From: Gallionella sp.
GTDB lineage: Bacteria; Pseudomonadota; Gammaproteobacteria; Burkholderiales; Gallionellaceae
Length of the DNA: 64,000 bases
Assembly (NCBI GenBank): GCA_030700315.1
Contig: JAUYJO010000135.1
Span: forward strand, 1-64,000
Direction of reading: 5' to 3'
In this document: in pieces, positions 43,474 through 52,860 of the stretch
Layout of the letters: every line of letters begins with the position of its first letter
Numbering within the stretch: position 1 is the stretch's first letter
Position numbers and translations under genes: made by a program
The notes under the pieces: generated by a model
What the model saw: the letters and a program-made list of their open reading frames with translations, nothing else
What the model was told of the DNA's origin: nothing
Databases searched by the model: none

Positions 43474-44154
43474 GACTACTCCAATCGTAAGGGTTATCGA
43501 CTACCACTCGCCAGCCTGACTCGTATTGAGCACCCCAACTTGCGCGAGCGGGAAATTTGCCCCGGCCAATTCCAGAGCGGCGCGCATTCTAGCACTAATG
43601 CTTCGCTTGGCTCAACTTTCATTTCACAGCCGCCGCACGTTTTACTCCGAAGTACAAACCCCTGATGGGGCAACTAGCCATTCGACTAGGCTATCAAAAG
43701 ACGATGGCCAAGTCGCTGGTTATCCCGACCTCTCTCCTTCGAATCTCAGGACAGGCTTGTCAGGGGAGGAGGCTAGGCTCTACCCATGAACCTCAAGCTA
43801 ACTAATTGATTGATTTTATTAGAGCCGTGTAAGCGCAAAATTATGCTCATTCTTCTATACGGTCTCCGGTTCAAGGGACTCAATTCGGGCGAAAAAAATT
43901 GGCGACTGCGATCTCCCCCTGACAAGGGGGGAGCTGGAGGGGATTGTGGTTGGGGTTCTCCCTGCTGGGTAGAATATCGCTTTGCAGGAGCGAAATTCAT
44001 TTAACGAGGAGATTTCCGCCTCATCCAATCGCGCAATAAATTGCGCTCCTACAGCCTGATTTTGCCCAATCTGGCAATTCATCGAGATAGCTCATTAGAG
44101 AAATTTGCCAGACGGATGATTGCGGTATTTTCGTTGTGAGAGCTTCGCCGCTCC

Positions 44155-45483
44155 TCAAAGCCTGGTACGCACCAGCCCGATGTGGCTACGCAATTCGTAA
44201 ATGTGGCTAGAGAAAGCGACCGGTAGGCGCAGGTTGTTGACTTTGCTCTCGATGGCATCGAGCTCCTTGCGGAAGCGCGGCAACTCATCAGGTTGCTGCG
44301 AATGGCGCAACTGCATCTCAAGAAAGCGCAACTCGCCATACAACTTGTAGATGCGCGATTTGACCAGCCAGGTGTAAACGGCCGGCGCAATGCGGCTCAA
44401 GGGAATGGCGAGTGCGGCCAGCGGCAGCAGGATGATGAGCACGCGGCTGACGAAGGTCGCCGCCCAGAACGGCAGGTAGCGATCGAGGAACGGCGGGCCC
44501 GATTCGTAGAAATGCGCGGCCTGACTACTGAGTTCAAATTCCGCATCCTTGTCGGAAGGAAATTCACGGGCCTGCTGCAGCATCCCCGGTGCGCCGTGAA
44601 CCCGCGAAATCACTTTCAGCACCAGATACACCAGTGCCTGATGCATCGACTCACGCGCCACCAGTGTGACAGTGGGAGCCAGCATTTGCACCTCGTGCGG
44701 CGGAATATGGGATGCCAGGCTTAACGCGCCCTCGGGCAATACCAGACGGTGCAGGAAGTTGAATTGGCGCGAGTACGCCTCGGCATCGGTCAAGCTGGCC
44801 AGAGCCACGGCGGGTATCTCCGCCACTTCCTGTATCAGCGGGGTCGTGGGCACTCCAGACAGGAATACCGCATCGACCATACCGTTGCGCAAGGCATGCG
44901 CCGCTTCATCGTCGCCAATTTCCAGCAGGGTGCTGTTTTCCCTACTCACCCCGCCCGCATTCAGCAACATGCTGGACAGGATGTAACTGCCGCTGCCGGG
45001 GCGGCCTATCGCAATGCGCTTGCCCTTCAGATCGGACAGCCGCTCCACTTTGTACTTCTCGTTATGGAATATCCAGAGCGGTTCGTAATACAGGCTACCC
45101 AGCGAGACCAGCCCGGCGGTGGTTTCCAATCTGGCCACGCCCCCCGGCATGAAGGCCATGTCCACGTCGGTGCCTTCCTTGCGCAGATCCTCCAGGCTTT
45201 GCAACGGCCCCTCGGATTCGCGAATTTCGAGCATCACACCATCCTGCTGGAGCAGCACCCCGTACAGGCTCGCATAGGCCTGGTAATTGCCGTCCTGCTT
45301 GCTGATAGAAACGACGATCTTCTTCGGCGGCGCCGGATCGATCAACCAATAACCGGCCACGGCGATGAGCAACAACGCCACGAGATACGGCAATGCCGCC
45401 TTGAATGCCTCCAGCGGCAGCGACACATGCAGGTCTTCATGCGCTTCTTCATCGGTGTGAGTTTTTCGCGGCTTGCCCGACAC
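44155..45483 (-). CDS. TAXI-family TRAP-type solute-binding protein with C-terminal membrane segment
   Basis: RIAIGRPGSGSYILSSMLLNAGGV; hydrophobic segments at both ends. Confidence 0.75.
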   Translation of the reverse strand: MSGKPRKTHTDEEAHEDLHVSLPLEAFKAALPYLVALLLIAVAGYWLIDPAPPKKIVVSISKQDGNYQAYASLYGVLLQQDGVMLEIRESEGPLQSLEDLRKEGTDVDMAFMPGGVARLETTAGLVSLGSLYYEPLWIFHNEKYKVERLSDLKGKRIAIGRPGSGSYILSSMLLNAGGVSRENSTLLEIGDDEAAHALRNGMVDAVFLSGVPTTPLIQEVAEIPAVALASLTDAEAYSRQFNFLHRLVLPEGALSLASHIPPHEVQMLAPTVTLVARESMHQALVYLVLKVISRVHGAPGMLQQAREFPSDKDAEFELSSQAAHFYESGPPFLDRYLPFWAATFVSRVLIILLPLAALAIPLSRIAPAVYTWLVKSRIYKLYGELRFLEMQLRHSQQPDELPRFRKELDAIESKVNNLRLPVAFSSHIYELRSHIGLVRTRL

Positions 45484-45716
45484 AACACAGCCTTTCGAAA
45501 TAGTGTCCAGAAAATCCGAGCGTGCAACAGGTGATTATGGTTGCCTCCCACGAAGGCAGAGGCAAACATGTGCCCCCGCACGGGATCAGCCAAGGTTTGA
45601 CCGACACAACCAACGGCCTGCGTCGAACCATAATGCTGACATCAATAACCCAAAATCTTAACGTCCGGCACCGAGCGCAGCCCCATCTCTAGCTAACAGC
45701 CATCCAGAAAACCGAA

Positions 45717-45971
45717 CTACGATAGCTTTAACTGTGCCTTCGATTTTCTGCCAGGCGATGCGGGAGGCGTATATCCAGCTATCCTGTAAATTGTGCCCTC
45801 GATTTTCTTGCCCTTCTTAAACCTGATCGAATGACACACCACAACTTCACATTTGGCAGCCAGTTCTGACAACTGCGAACGTACCGTAGCCAGTGAGATA
45901 CCCGTATCTTCAGCGATGTCCGTATCCAGCCGCTCACCATGCTTTTTCAGATATTGAAGAATTTCATTCAT
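45717..45971 (-). CDS. Small winged-helix-like regulator
   Basis: LQYLKKHGERLDTDIAEDTGISLATVRSQLSELAAKCEVVVCHSIRF. Confidence 0.55.
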   Translation of the reverse strand: MNEILQYLKKHGERLDTDIAEDTGISLATVRSQLSELAAKCEVVVCHSIRFKKGKKIEGTIYRIAGYTPPASPGRKSKAQLKLS

Positions 45972-46131
45972 AGGTCAGCCACCATGTAGCCAATAATAGT
46001 CGACCCGTTATTGCACACTTATCTTGGCCTGCACAGAAGCGTGAAAAAAGGTCTAAATTTATGGAGAAAATTTCTGGAAATAACGGGATGACTTGGTATA
46101 CCACAACACCCCAATTCGTGATTCTACTTGT

Positions 46132-46180
46132 TGGTGCAAAAGACAGAAATCGAACCTGCACGCCTTGCGCTGTTGGAATC
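46132..46180 (-). pseudogene. 3' fragment of a tRNA (tRNA-Leu-like)
   Basis: Minus strand ...GCGCAAGGCGTGCAGGTTCGATTTCTGTCTTTTGCACCA: T-arm and ACCA end present, no matching 5' half seen. Confidence 0.5.
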
Positions 46181-46527
46181 TATTTCCTTAATCTGCAGCC
46201 TTTGTAAAACTAATGTTCCGGCAGTTTTAGATCATAATCAATAGTCGAATTCGATCAAATAGACCAATACACGACCAATGGCATTTTAGCATGACAGGCA
46301 TAAAAATATCGTGAAGCGCGGCAAATGCAGTTTTTGGGTAAGAATCGCAGGTTTTTTCCCATTTGGGTTGATGCAATCGCGTGAGTAGCCGGTCCAGCGT
46401 GGCCTTTATTGCGGTGTCAGTCAGGGTCATGGGGGCATTTCCTACTGGCTACTGGCCAGTGTTCCTCAATGTTGCACCCCAGTTCCCCAGGATATCAATA
46501 GACGGGGCAGTGCTATATTCGGACAAG

Positions 46528-46564
46528 AAAAAACCCGCAAAGCTATTAACTGTGCGGGTTTTTT
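46528..46564 (-). terminator. Terminator downstream of tRNA-Val
   Basis: aaaaaacccgcaaagctattaactgtgcgggtttttt. Confidence 0.8.
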
Positions 46565-46594
46565 GACTTGCTTGGACTGCTTCGTACTGTCCGT

Positions 46595-46671
46595 TGGTAG
46601 GCACGATTGGACTCGAACCAACGACCCCTACCATGTCAAGGTAGTGCTCTAACCAGCTGAGCTACGCGCCT
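46595..46671 (-). tRNA. tRNA-Val(GAC)
   Basis: AGGCGCGTAGCTCAGCTGGTTAGAGCACTACCTTGACATGGTAGGGGTCGTTGGTTCGAGTCCAATCGTGCCTACCA; anticodon GAC. Confidence 0.95.
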
Positions 46672-46765
46672 AATGCGGGCGCATTGTATCCGAAAGGTTG
46701 TCGCGCTTCAAACAAAAATCTCGCGCAGAATTGAAGATTCACTTTTGCGTTGCTTCACGCTAAAT

Positions 46766-46903
46766 TTATGCTGCGAGCGAGATAACCACTGTCAATATCC
46801 CCACCAGAGCAACCAGCGGGAGACTGTAGTGCCGGTATTGCGTTAGTTTGTCTACCTCAATAGCCAGGGCGGTGATGATAATGCCGATAATTGTGGTAGT
46901 CAT
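46766..46903 (-). CDS. 45 aa small membrane protein (not in ORF track)
   Basis: MTTTIIGIIITALAIEVDKLTQYRHYSLPLVALVGILTVVISLAA*, preceded by GGAGGACTTGCAA. Confidence 0.5.
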   Translation of the reverse strand: MTTTIIGIIITALAIEVDKLTQYRHYSLPLVALVGILTVVISLAA

Positions 46904-47172
46904 TTGCAAGTCCTCCAATGTTGCTTTTTGCCGATAGAAAATTGCTTATTATTCATTTTGTTGCCTTCAAACCTTGGCTCCCTGATACGTTTATTTGGAT
47001 ACGTTGATTTGTGTACGTTGGTTTGTTGCCACACCACGATATTGAAATTTACCCTATACAATGTCAAAGCCTGCGAGACGAGCGGTCATGCTTTTGGATG
47101 ACAGGCAAACTGGCGGAATGAACGGTCGAATTTCCGGATGAACGGCTCACATGAAATTTTGATAGCCCACCC

Positions 47173-47291
47173 AACGGGCATGGCAGCGGCCACCCCTGAT
47201 AATGAAACTGCTATGCCCGTTTCCCCCTATCCAACTTTCCCCCGCAAGCGGGAGAAAGGGCAAACGAATCGCTGCGCGAGCTTCACGTTAA
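47173..47291. repeat. Structured direct repeat, copy A
   Basis: aacgggcatggcagcggccacccctgataatgaaactgctatgcccgt...cccgcaagcggg...aacgaatcgctgcgcgagcttcacgttaa. Confidence 0.85.
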
Positions 47292-47302
47292 CGAGCCTGC
47301 TT

Positions 47303-48496
47303 ATGAAACCAGCCGACATGAAACCAATTGACACCTGCAATGCCTTTGTACCCGGCGAGATGATCACAGTCGCCCCGAATCGTGAGGGAAAACTTTCATC
47401 GCTGACCTTTGCGGTAAAGGAGCTTTACGATGTCAAAGGATTTGTCACGGGTGCCGGGAATCCGCGCTGGAAAAATACGCATCCGATAGCACAAACGACC
47501 GCGCCCGCCGTCGAAATGCTGCTGAATGAAGGCGCTACGCTGCTCGGCAAGACCATTTCGGATGAAATGGCATTTTCTCTTGACGGCGAAAACTTTCATT
47601 ACGGCACGCCGTTAAATACCACATGCCCGGACAGGATTCCGGGCGGCTCTTCCAGCGGCTCCGCAGCGGCGGTCGCCGGCAGCCTGGTGGATTTCGCGCT
47701 GGGCACCGACACCGCCGGTTCCATGCGCATACCGGCATCCTATTGCGGCATTTACGGTTTCCGCCCGACACATGGCGCCGTTCCGCTGGAGGGCGTGCAT
47801 CTGATGGCGCCCAGCTTTGACGTGGTCGGCTGGTTTGCCCGGACGCCGGATATGCTGGCAAGAGTGGGTAGCGTGCTGCTTGGCAGCGAAACCCCCGAGT
47901 TCAAGGTTGATAAATTTATGATCGCACGCGACTTGTTCGATACCAAGGACGCAAGCATCGCCTCAAAATATGACGCCTTCATCAGCAGCTTGTCCAAACT
48001 ATCCGTCGAGATTGCGGAGATCGAATTGGGTAAGCCGGATTTTTCAACCTGGATCGAAACGCTGCGGAATATCCAGTGGTGGGAGTTGAATCAGGCACAC
48101 GGCGCATGGGTTTCCCGGAATCTTGATGCCTTTGGCGCGGAAATAGGCGGCAGGCTGGAAAAAATACCCTCCGTCACCCGCGATGAGATGGAAGAAAAAA
48201 AACAGGTCAGGAAACAGTTGATTAGCCAGATCGAAAGCCTTGTTTCCCCCGGTACGATAATTATTTTCCCCACCGCTCCCGGCATCGCACCATTCAAGGG
48301 ACGCTCCATAGATGAAGCGAGAGCATCGCGCATCAACACGATGCGGCATACCTGCATCGCCGCCGTCGCCGGGCTGCCGCAAGTCTCGATGCCGCTGCTG
48401 GAACAGGACGGCTGCCCGCTCGGAATATCCTTCATGGGTGCGCGCGGTCAAGACAGCCAGCTTCTGGCTGCTGCCCAAATTTTCGGAAAAGGTTAA
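47303..48496 (+). CDS. Amidase (amidase signature family)
   Basis: GGSSSGSAAAVAGSLVDFALGTDTAGSMRIPASYCGIYGFRPTHG. Confidence 0.85.
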   Translation: MKPADMKPIDTCNAFVPGEMITVAPNREGKLSSLTFAVKELYDVKGFVTGAGNPRWKNTHPIAQTTAPAVEMLLNEGATLLGKTISDEMAFSLDGENFHYGTPLNTTCPDRIPGGSSSGSAAAVAGSLVDFALGTDTAGSMRIPASYCGIYGFRPTHGAVPLEGVHLMAPSFDVVGWFARTPDMLARVGSVLLGSETPEFKVDKFMIARDLFDTKDASIASKYDAFISSLSKLSVEIAEIELGKPDFSTWIETLRNIQWWELNQAHGAWVSRNLDAFGAEIGGRLEKIPSVTRDEMEEKKQVRKQLISQIESLVSPGTIIIFPTAPGIAPFKGRSIDEARASRINTMRHTCIAAVAGLPQVSMPLLEQDGCPLGISFMGARGQDSQLLAAAQIFGKG

Positions 48497-48550
48497 AATA
48501 CCGACCGGCGTGTCAAGCGCCAAATTATCTTTTTCACCTATGGAGCCTTC

Positions 48551-49087
48551 ATGCCTCTAGCCGCTTATCTCGACATCATGCCCACTCTCGGCACACGCGT
48601 TTATGCCCACGCCTCCTGCCAGATCATCGGTGAGGTAAGCATCGGCGATGACTGTTCGATCTGGTGCAACGCGGTGTTGCGCGGTGACGTAAACCGCATC
48701 GTCATCGGACGCGGCAGCAACATACAGGATCTCACCATGGGGCATGTCTCCCACAAGACGCCGGGCAAGCCTGACGGGTCGCCTTTGCTGATCGGCGACT
48801 ATGTGACGGTCGGGCACTCCGTCGTTCTTCATGGCTGCACCATCGGCAATGAGTGCCTGATCGGAATGGGCTCGATTATCCTGGACGATGCATTCGTTCC
48901 CGACCATGTCATGATAGGCGCCGGCAGTCTGGTTCCGCAGGGCAAAACGCTGGAAAGCGGAATGCTGTATGTGGGCCGCCCGGCAAAGGCCGTCCGTGAG
49001 CTGACCCCCGAAGAAATCGCCCACCTGAGATACTCGGCAGAGCATTACATCCAACTGAAAAACAACTATCTGAGCAAGTTGCCGTAA
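48551..49087 (+). CDS. Gamma-carbonic anhydrase family protein
   Basis: ASCQIIGEVSIGDDCSIWCNAVLRGDVNRIVIGRGSNIQDLTMGHVSH. Confidence 0.9.
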   Translation: MPLAAYLDIMPTLGTRVYAHASCQIIGEVSIGDDCSIWCNAVLRGDVNRIVIGRGSNIQDLTMGHVSHKTPGKPDGSPLLIGDYVTVGHSVVLHGCTIGNECLIGMGSIILDDAFVPDHVMIGAGSLVPQGKTLESGMLYVGRPAKAVRELTPEEIAHLRYSAEHYIQLKNNYLSKLP

Positions 49088-49205
49088 CGGGCATGGCGAG
49101 CAGCCACCCCTGATAATGAAACTCGCCATGCCGTCTCCCTCTCCTCAATCCTCTCCCGCAAGCGGGCGAGGAGGCGAACGAATCGCTACGCGAGTTTCAC
49201 GTTAA
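49085..49205. repeat. Structured direct repeat, copy B
   Basis: aacgggcatggcgagcagccacccctgataatgaaactcgccatgccg...cccgcaagcggg...aacgaatcgctacgcgagtttcacgttaa. Confidence 0.85.
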
Positions 49206-49461
49206 GCGCCCGAAAATAGCACTATGTGGTTGACCTGCGTCATGGCTTTTTGATGCAACTCGCATTTATACTTGATGTCTTATCAGCTGAGTCGATGCAA
49301 TTTGTGACAAGAATACATCCTATTCCGGCTTGTCCGACTTAGGGGGAGACTCCGTTGTAGGAGCGCGGTTTATTGCACGATTTGACCTCCCGCGCAATAA
49401 ACCCGCGCAACAAACAGGGTTTCATGCCCCCCCTAAAACATGTATTTATTTGACAGCATTT

Positions 49462-49470
49462 TGGTATAAT
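49462..49470 (+). promoter_or_regulatory. Extended -10 element upstream of the KorAB-like cluster
   Basis: TGGTATAAT, about 90 bp upstream of the ATG. Confidence 0.5.
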
Positions 49471-49558
49471 TTTCTATTGCAGCCGTCGGAGCAAAGCAAG
49501 TAACGCGTAACGCACGCAGACGGCATACCCCCAACACTATGTTATTGAGGAGTCGTAG

Positions 49559-51280
49559 ATGCAAGGCATAACCAAGAACGATCTGATTATCCGAATCGGT
49601 GGCGAAGGCGGCGAAGGCGTCATTTCCGTCGGCGATTTCATCACCCAAGCCTGCGCGCATGCCGGGCTTGATGTTTACACTTTCAAAACATTCCCCGCCG
49701 AAATCAAGGGCGGGTATGCCATGTACCAGGTGCGCGCCAGCACCGAACGGCTATACAACCAGGGCGACACTTTCGACGTCCTGTGCGCGTTCAATGGCGA
49801 AGCCTACAACATGAACCGCGCCAGCCTCAGGCCGGGTACCGCCATCGTTTACGACAGCCCGGGCGATTTCACACCCGACATTCCGCCCGGTGTATTCGCT
49901 TACCCCATTCCCATGACCCAGACGGCGAAGGACATGCACAACCCGCGCGCCAAGAACATGGTGGCAATGGGCGCGATGTCGGTGCTGTTCAATATCCCCG
50001 TGGAATCCTTGCGCGAAGTGATCACCGCCAAGTTCTCACGCAAGGGCGAAGACGTGGTCAAGGGCAACCTGACCGCATTCGAACACGGTCGTGAACTGGC
50101 GCAAGCATTGGGTAAAACCGACCCGTGGACGCTCGGCACCCCCAAGGGCAAGCAAGACGTCATCGTGATGTCGGGCAACAACGCCATCGGCCTCGGCGCG
50201 TTGATTGCCGGGCTGGATTTTTTCTCCGCCTATCCCATCACACCGGCAACCGAAGTCGCCATCTATGTGGCCAGACATCTGCCCAAGCGCGGCGGCACCC
50301 TGATTCAGGCCGAAGACGAAATCGCTTCCATTTCCCAGGTGCTCGGCGCTTCCTACGCGGGCAAAAAGGCAATGACTTCCACTTCCGGCCCGGGCTTGTC
50401 GCTGATGAGCGAGATGCTGGGTATGGCGTTCATGGCCGAACTGCCCTGCGTGGTGGTTGACGTGCAGCGTGGCGGACCTTCTACCGGCTTGCCGACCAAG
50501 CATGAACAATCCGACCTGTTCCTGGCGATACATGGCGGTCACGGCGATGCCGGACGCATCGTGCTTTCCGTGGAAAGCATCCATGACTGCATTGACCTGA
50601 CCGTGGTGGCGTTCAACCTGGCCGAGAAATATCAGTGCCCCGTGCTGCTGCTTTCCGATGGCTCGCTGGCGTTCTCGACCCAGAACGTGCCTTACCCTAA
50701 CCCGGACGATTATCATGTGGTGGAACGCAAGCGTTGGGACGGACAAGGCGAATATCGCCGCTACACGCTGACCGAAGATGGCATTTCACCGATGGCTGAT
50801 CCGGGCACGCCGGGCGGCATGCACATCGCCACCGGTCTCGAACACAACGAAGCCGGTCTGCCCAGCTATGCGTCGGCCAACCACGAAGCCATGCAGGCCA
50901 AACGCTTCAACAAACTCAAAAATGTGGTCAACGATGTCGCCCCGACAGAGGTGGATGGCGAGGGTGCGGCAGACCTCGGCTTGATCGCCTGGGGCAGCAC
51001 CATCGGCGTGGTGCGCGAGGCATTGCAACGCCTGCGCGCCGAGGATTACAAGGTCAAAGGATTTTATCCCAAACTGCTGAACCCTCTGCCGACACAACAG
51101 TTCGAGGACTTCGGCGCATCGTGCAAACGCTTGCTGCTGCCCGAGGTCAACTTCCAGGGTCAACTGGCCCACTTCGTGCGCGCGGAAACTTCGTTGCGCC
51201 CCGAGTCCTACACAATCTGCGGCGGGATGCCCTTCACGCCCGAAATGATAGTAAACAAAGTCAAGGAGATACTGGCATGA
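49559..51280 (+). CDS. korA: 2-oxoacid:acceptor oxidoreductase, fused gamma-alpha subunit (KorA-like)
   Basis: IRIGGEGGEGVISVGDFI (gamma) and FFSAYPITPATEVAIYVARHLPKRGGTLIQAEDEIASISQVLGASYAGKKAMTSTSGPG (alpha). Confidence 0.9.
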   Translation: MQGITKNDLIIRIGGEGGEGVISVGDFITQACAHAGLDVYTFKTFPAEIKGGYAMYQVRASTERLYNQGDTFDVLCAFNGEAYNMNRASLRPGTAIVYDSPGDFTPDIPPGVFAYPIPMTQTAKDMHNPRAKNMVAMGAMSVLFNIPVESLREVITAKFSRKGEDVVKGNLTAFEHGRELAQALGKTDPWTLGTPKGKQDVIVMSGNNAIGLGALIAGLDFFSAYPITPATEVAIYVARHLPKRGGTLIQAEDEIASISQVLGASYAGKKAMTSTSGPGLSLMSEMLGMAFMAELPCVVVDVQRGGPSTGLPTKHEQSDLFLAIHGGHGDAGRIVLSVESIHDCIDLTVVAFNLAEKYQCPVLLLSDGSLAFSTQNVPYPNPDDYHVVERKRWDGQGEYRRYTLTEDGISPMADPGTPGGMHIATGLEHNEAGLPSYASANHEAMQAKRFNKLKNVVNDVAPTEVDGEGAADLGLIAWGSTIGVVREALQRLRAEDYKVKGFYPKLLNPLPTQQFEDFGASCKRLLLPEVNFQGQLAHFVRAETSLRPESYTICGGMPFTPEMIVNKVKEILA

Positions 51281-52173
51281 ACGCAATCCTTCACCCACAA
51301 ATGCACTTGCATAAAGTTGATCTTAAGCCCAAAGATTACAAGACCGACACCCCTTCGTTCTGGTGCGCCGGTTGCGGCCACTACGGCGTACTGACCGGAT
51401 TATTGCGCTCGCTTGCCGAAATTGGCGTCGACCCCAACCATCTGGTGAGCATTTCCGGGATCGGCTGTTCCTCACGCCTGCCCTACTTCGTCAATTCCTA
51501 CAAAATGCACACCCTGCATGGCCGCGCCGGCCCGGTGGCAACCGGTGTCCAGTTGGCACGTCCCGATCTTTCCGTGGTCGTTACCGGCGGCGACGGCGAC
51601 GGCTTTTCCATCGGCGGCGGGCATATGCCGCATCTGGCGCGCAAGAACGTCAACATGATTTACATCCTGATGGATAACCATGTTTACGGCTTGACCAAGG
51701 GCCAGTGCTCGCCCACCTCGCGCCCGGTGATGAAGACCACCACCACTCCTTATGGAGGCGTGGAAGAGCCACTGGATCCGATCATGTACATGCTCACCTA
51801 TGGTGCCACTTATGTCGGCCAGGCCTTCGCCGGCAACGTCAAACTGGCTTCACAACTGATTAAGGATGGCATGGAACACAAGGGATTCGCCTTCGTCAAC
51901 CTGCTCTCGCAATGCCCGTCTTTCAATGATATTGACACCGCCCAAGCCTTCAAGGAGGCCTGCGAAGAGGTTCCAGAAGGCCTCGACACCAGCGATTTGA
52001 ATGCCGCCATGAATGCGGTCAATGCGGCAAAAAAAGCAGGCCGCATCCCCACCGGGCTGCTGTACAAGACCGAGCGCCCCACTCTCGACCAGCGCATGGC
52101 CGAACTGGTGGAACGCGTTGGTGGGCATAAAGACTACGACCTGAAAAAAATCATCGATCTCGCGCGCCCATAA
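51277..52173 (+). CDS. korB: 2-oxoacid:acceptor oxidoreductase beta subunit, TPP-binding (KorB-like)
   Basis: FWCAGCGHYGVLTGLLRSLAEIGVDPNHLVSISGIGCSSRLPYFV; ATGA overlap with korA. Confidence 0.9.
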   Translation: MNAILHPQMHLHKVDLKPKDYKTDTPSFWCAGCGHYGVLTGLLRSLAEIGVDPNHLVSISGIGCSSRLPYFVNSYKMHTLHGRAGPVATGVQLARPDLSVVVTGGDGDGFSIGGGHMPHLARKNVNMIYILMDNHVYGLTKGQCSPTSRPVMKTTTTPYGGVEEPLDPIMYMLTYGATYVGQAFAGNVKLASQLIKDGMEHKGFAFVNLLSQCPSFNDIDTAQAFKEACEEVPEGLDTSDLNAAMNAVNAAKKAGRIPTGLLYKTERPTLDQRMAELVERVGGHKDYDLKKIIDLARP

Positions 52174-52185
52174 CAAAAAACTAAT

Positions 52186-52860
52186 ATGTCGCTCACGACA
52201 CATGAAAAAGGCCAGCCCGTTGCCCTGACCATCAACGGTCTTGCCGTCGACGCATCCACGGACATGACCCTGGTCGAGGCCGCCTGGCACGGGGGCGTGC
52301 CGAGGATAACGAATATCGGCTGCATGGAAGGCGTGTGCGGCTCCTGCCGGGTGATGCTGCGGCGCGGCAAGGAAGTGTCGGTAGGCCTCGCCTGCCAGAC
52401 CTTCGTCGAGGACGGCATCGAGGTCGTATTCATGCCGCCTGCATCGGCACCCCAGCACCATTACGACATCGGCGACCTCAAGGACGGCTGGGACATCCAT
52501 GCGCGTTTTCACAAGATATTCCCGGAAGCGTCGCGCTGCCGGCATTGCCACGGCTGCAACACCGCCTGCCCGAAAGGCATCGCCGTCGAAGAGGGCGTGG
52601 CGCTGGCTGCGGCAGGCCGTTACCGCGAGGCGGGAGAGAACTTCTTCGAATGCATCATGTGCGAGCTGTGCGATGCCGCCTGCCCGGAACTCATCGCCCC
52701 GGCCCACGTGGGTCTGTTCAGCCGGCGCGTGACGGCGCATTTTCACCTGCGCCCACCCAATTTGATCCACCGTCTGGAAGAGTTGCGCCAAGCGCATGCA
52801 ATCGCGCCCCAGGACAAAAAAGATGAGGAAGAAAATCATGCGAATTGGCCTGCAAAATGA
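52186..52860 (+). CDS. SdhB/FrdB-like iron-sulfur protein
   Basis: CMEGVCGSCRVM...C plus CRHCHGCNTACPKG and CIMCELCDAACPE. Confidence 0.85.
   Translation: MSLTTHEKGQPVALTINGLAVDASTDMTLVEAAWHGGVPRITNIGCMEGVCGSCRVMLRRGKEVSVGLACQTFVEDGIEVVFMPPASAPQHHYDIGDLKDGWDIHARFHKIFPEASRCRHCHGCNTACPKGIAVEEGVALAAAGRYREAGENFFECIMCELCDAACPELIAPAHVGLFSRRVTAHFHLRPPNLIHRLEELRQAHAIAPQDKKDEEENHANWPAK

Noticed and set aside
40620-43665. Plus-strand ORFs over frr, pyrH, tsf, rpsB
   Set aside because: Shadow ORFs opposite highly conserved core genes
49450-49470. TTGACA at 49450 as -35 for the TATAAT at 49465
   Set aside because: Spacing is only 9 bp; the extended -10 TGGTATAAT is the better explanation
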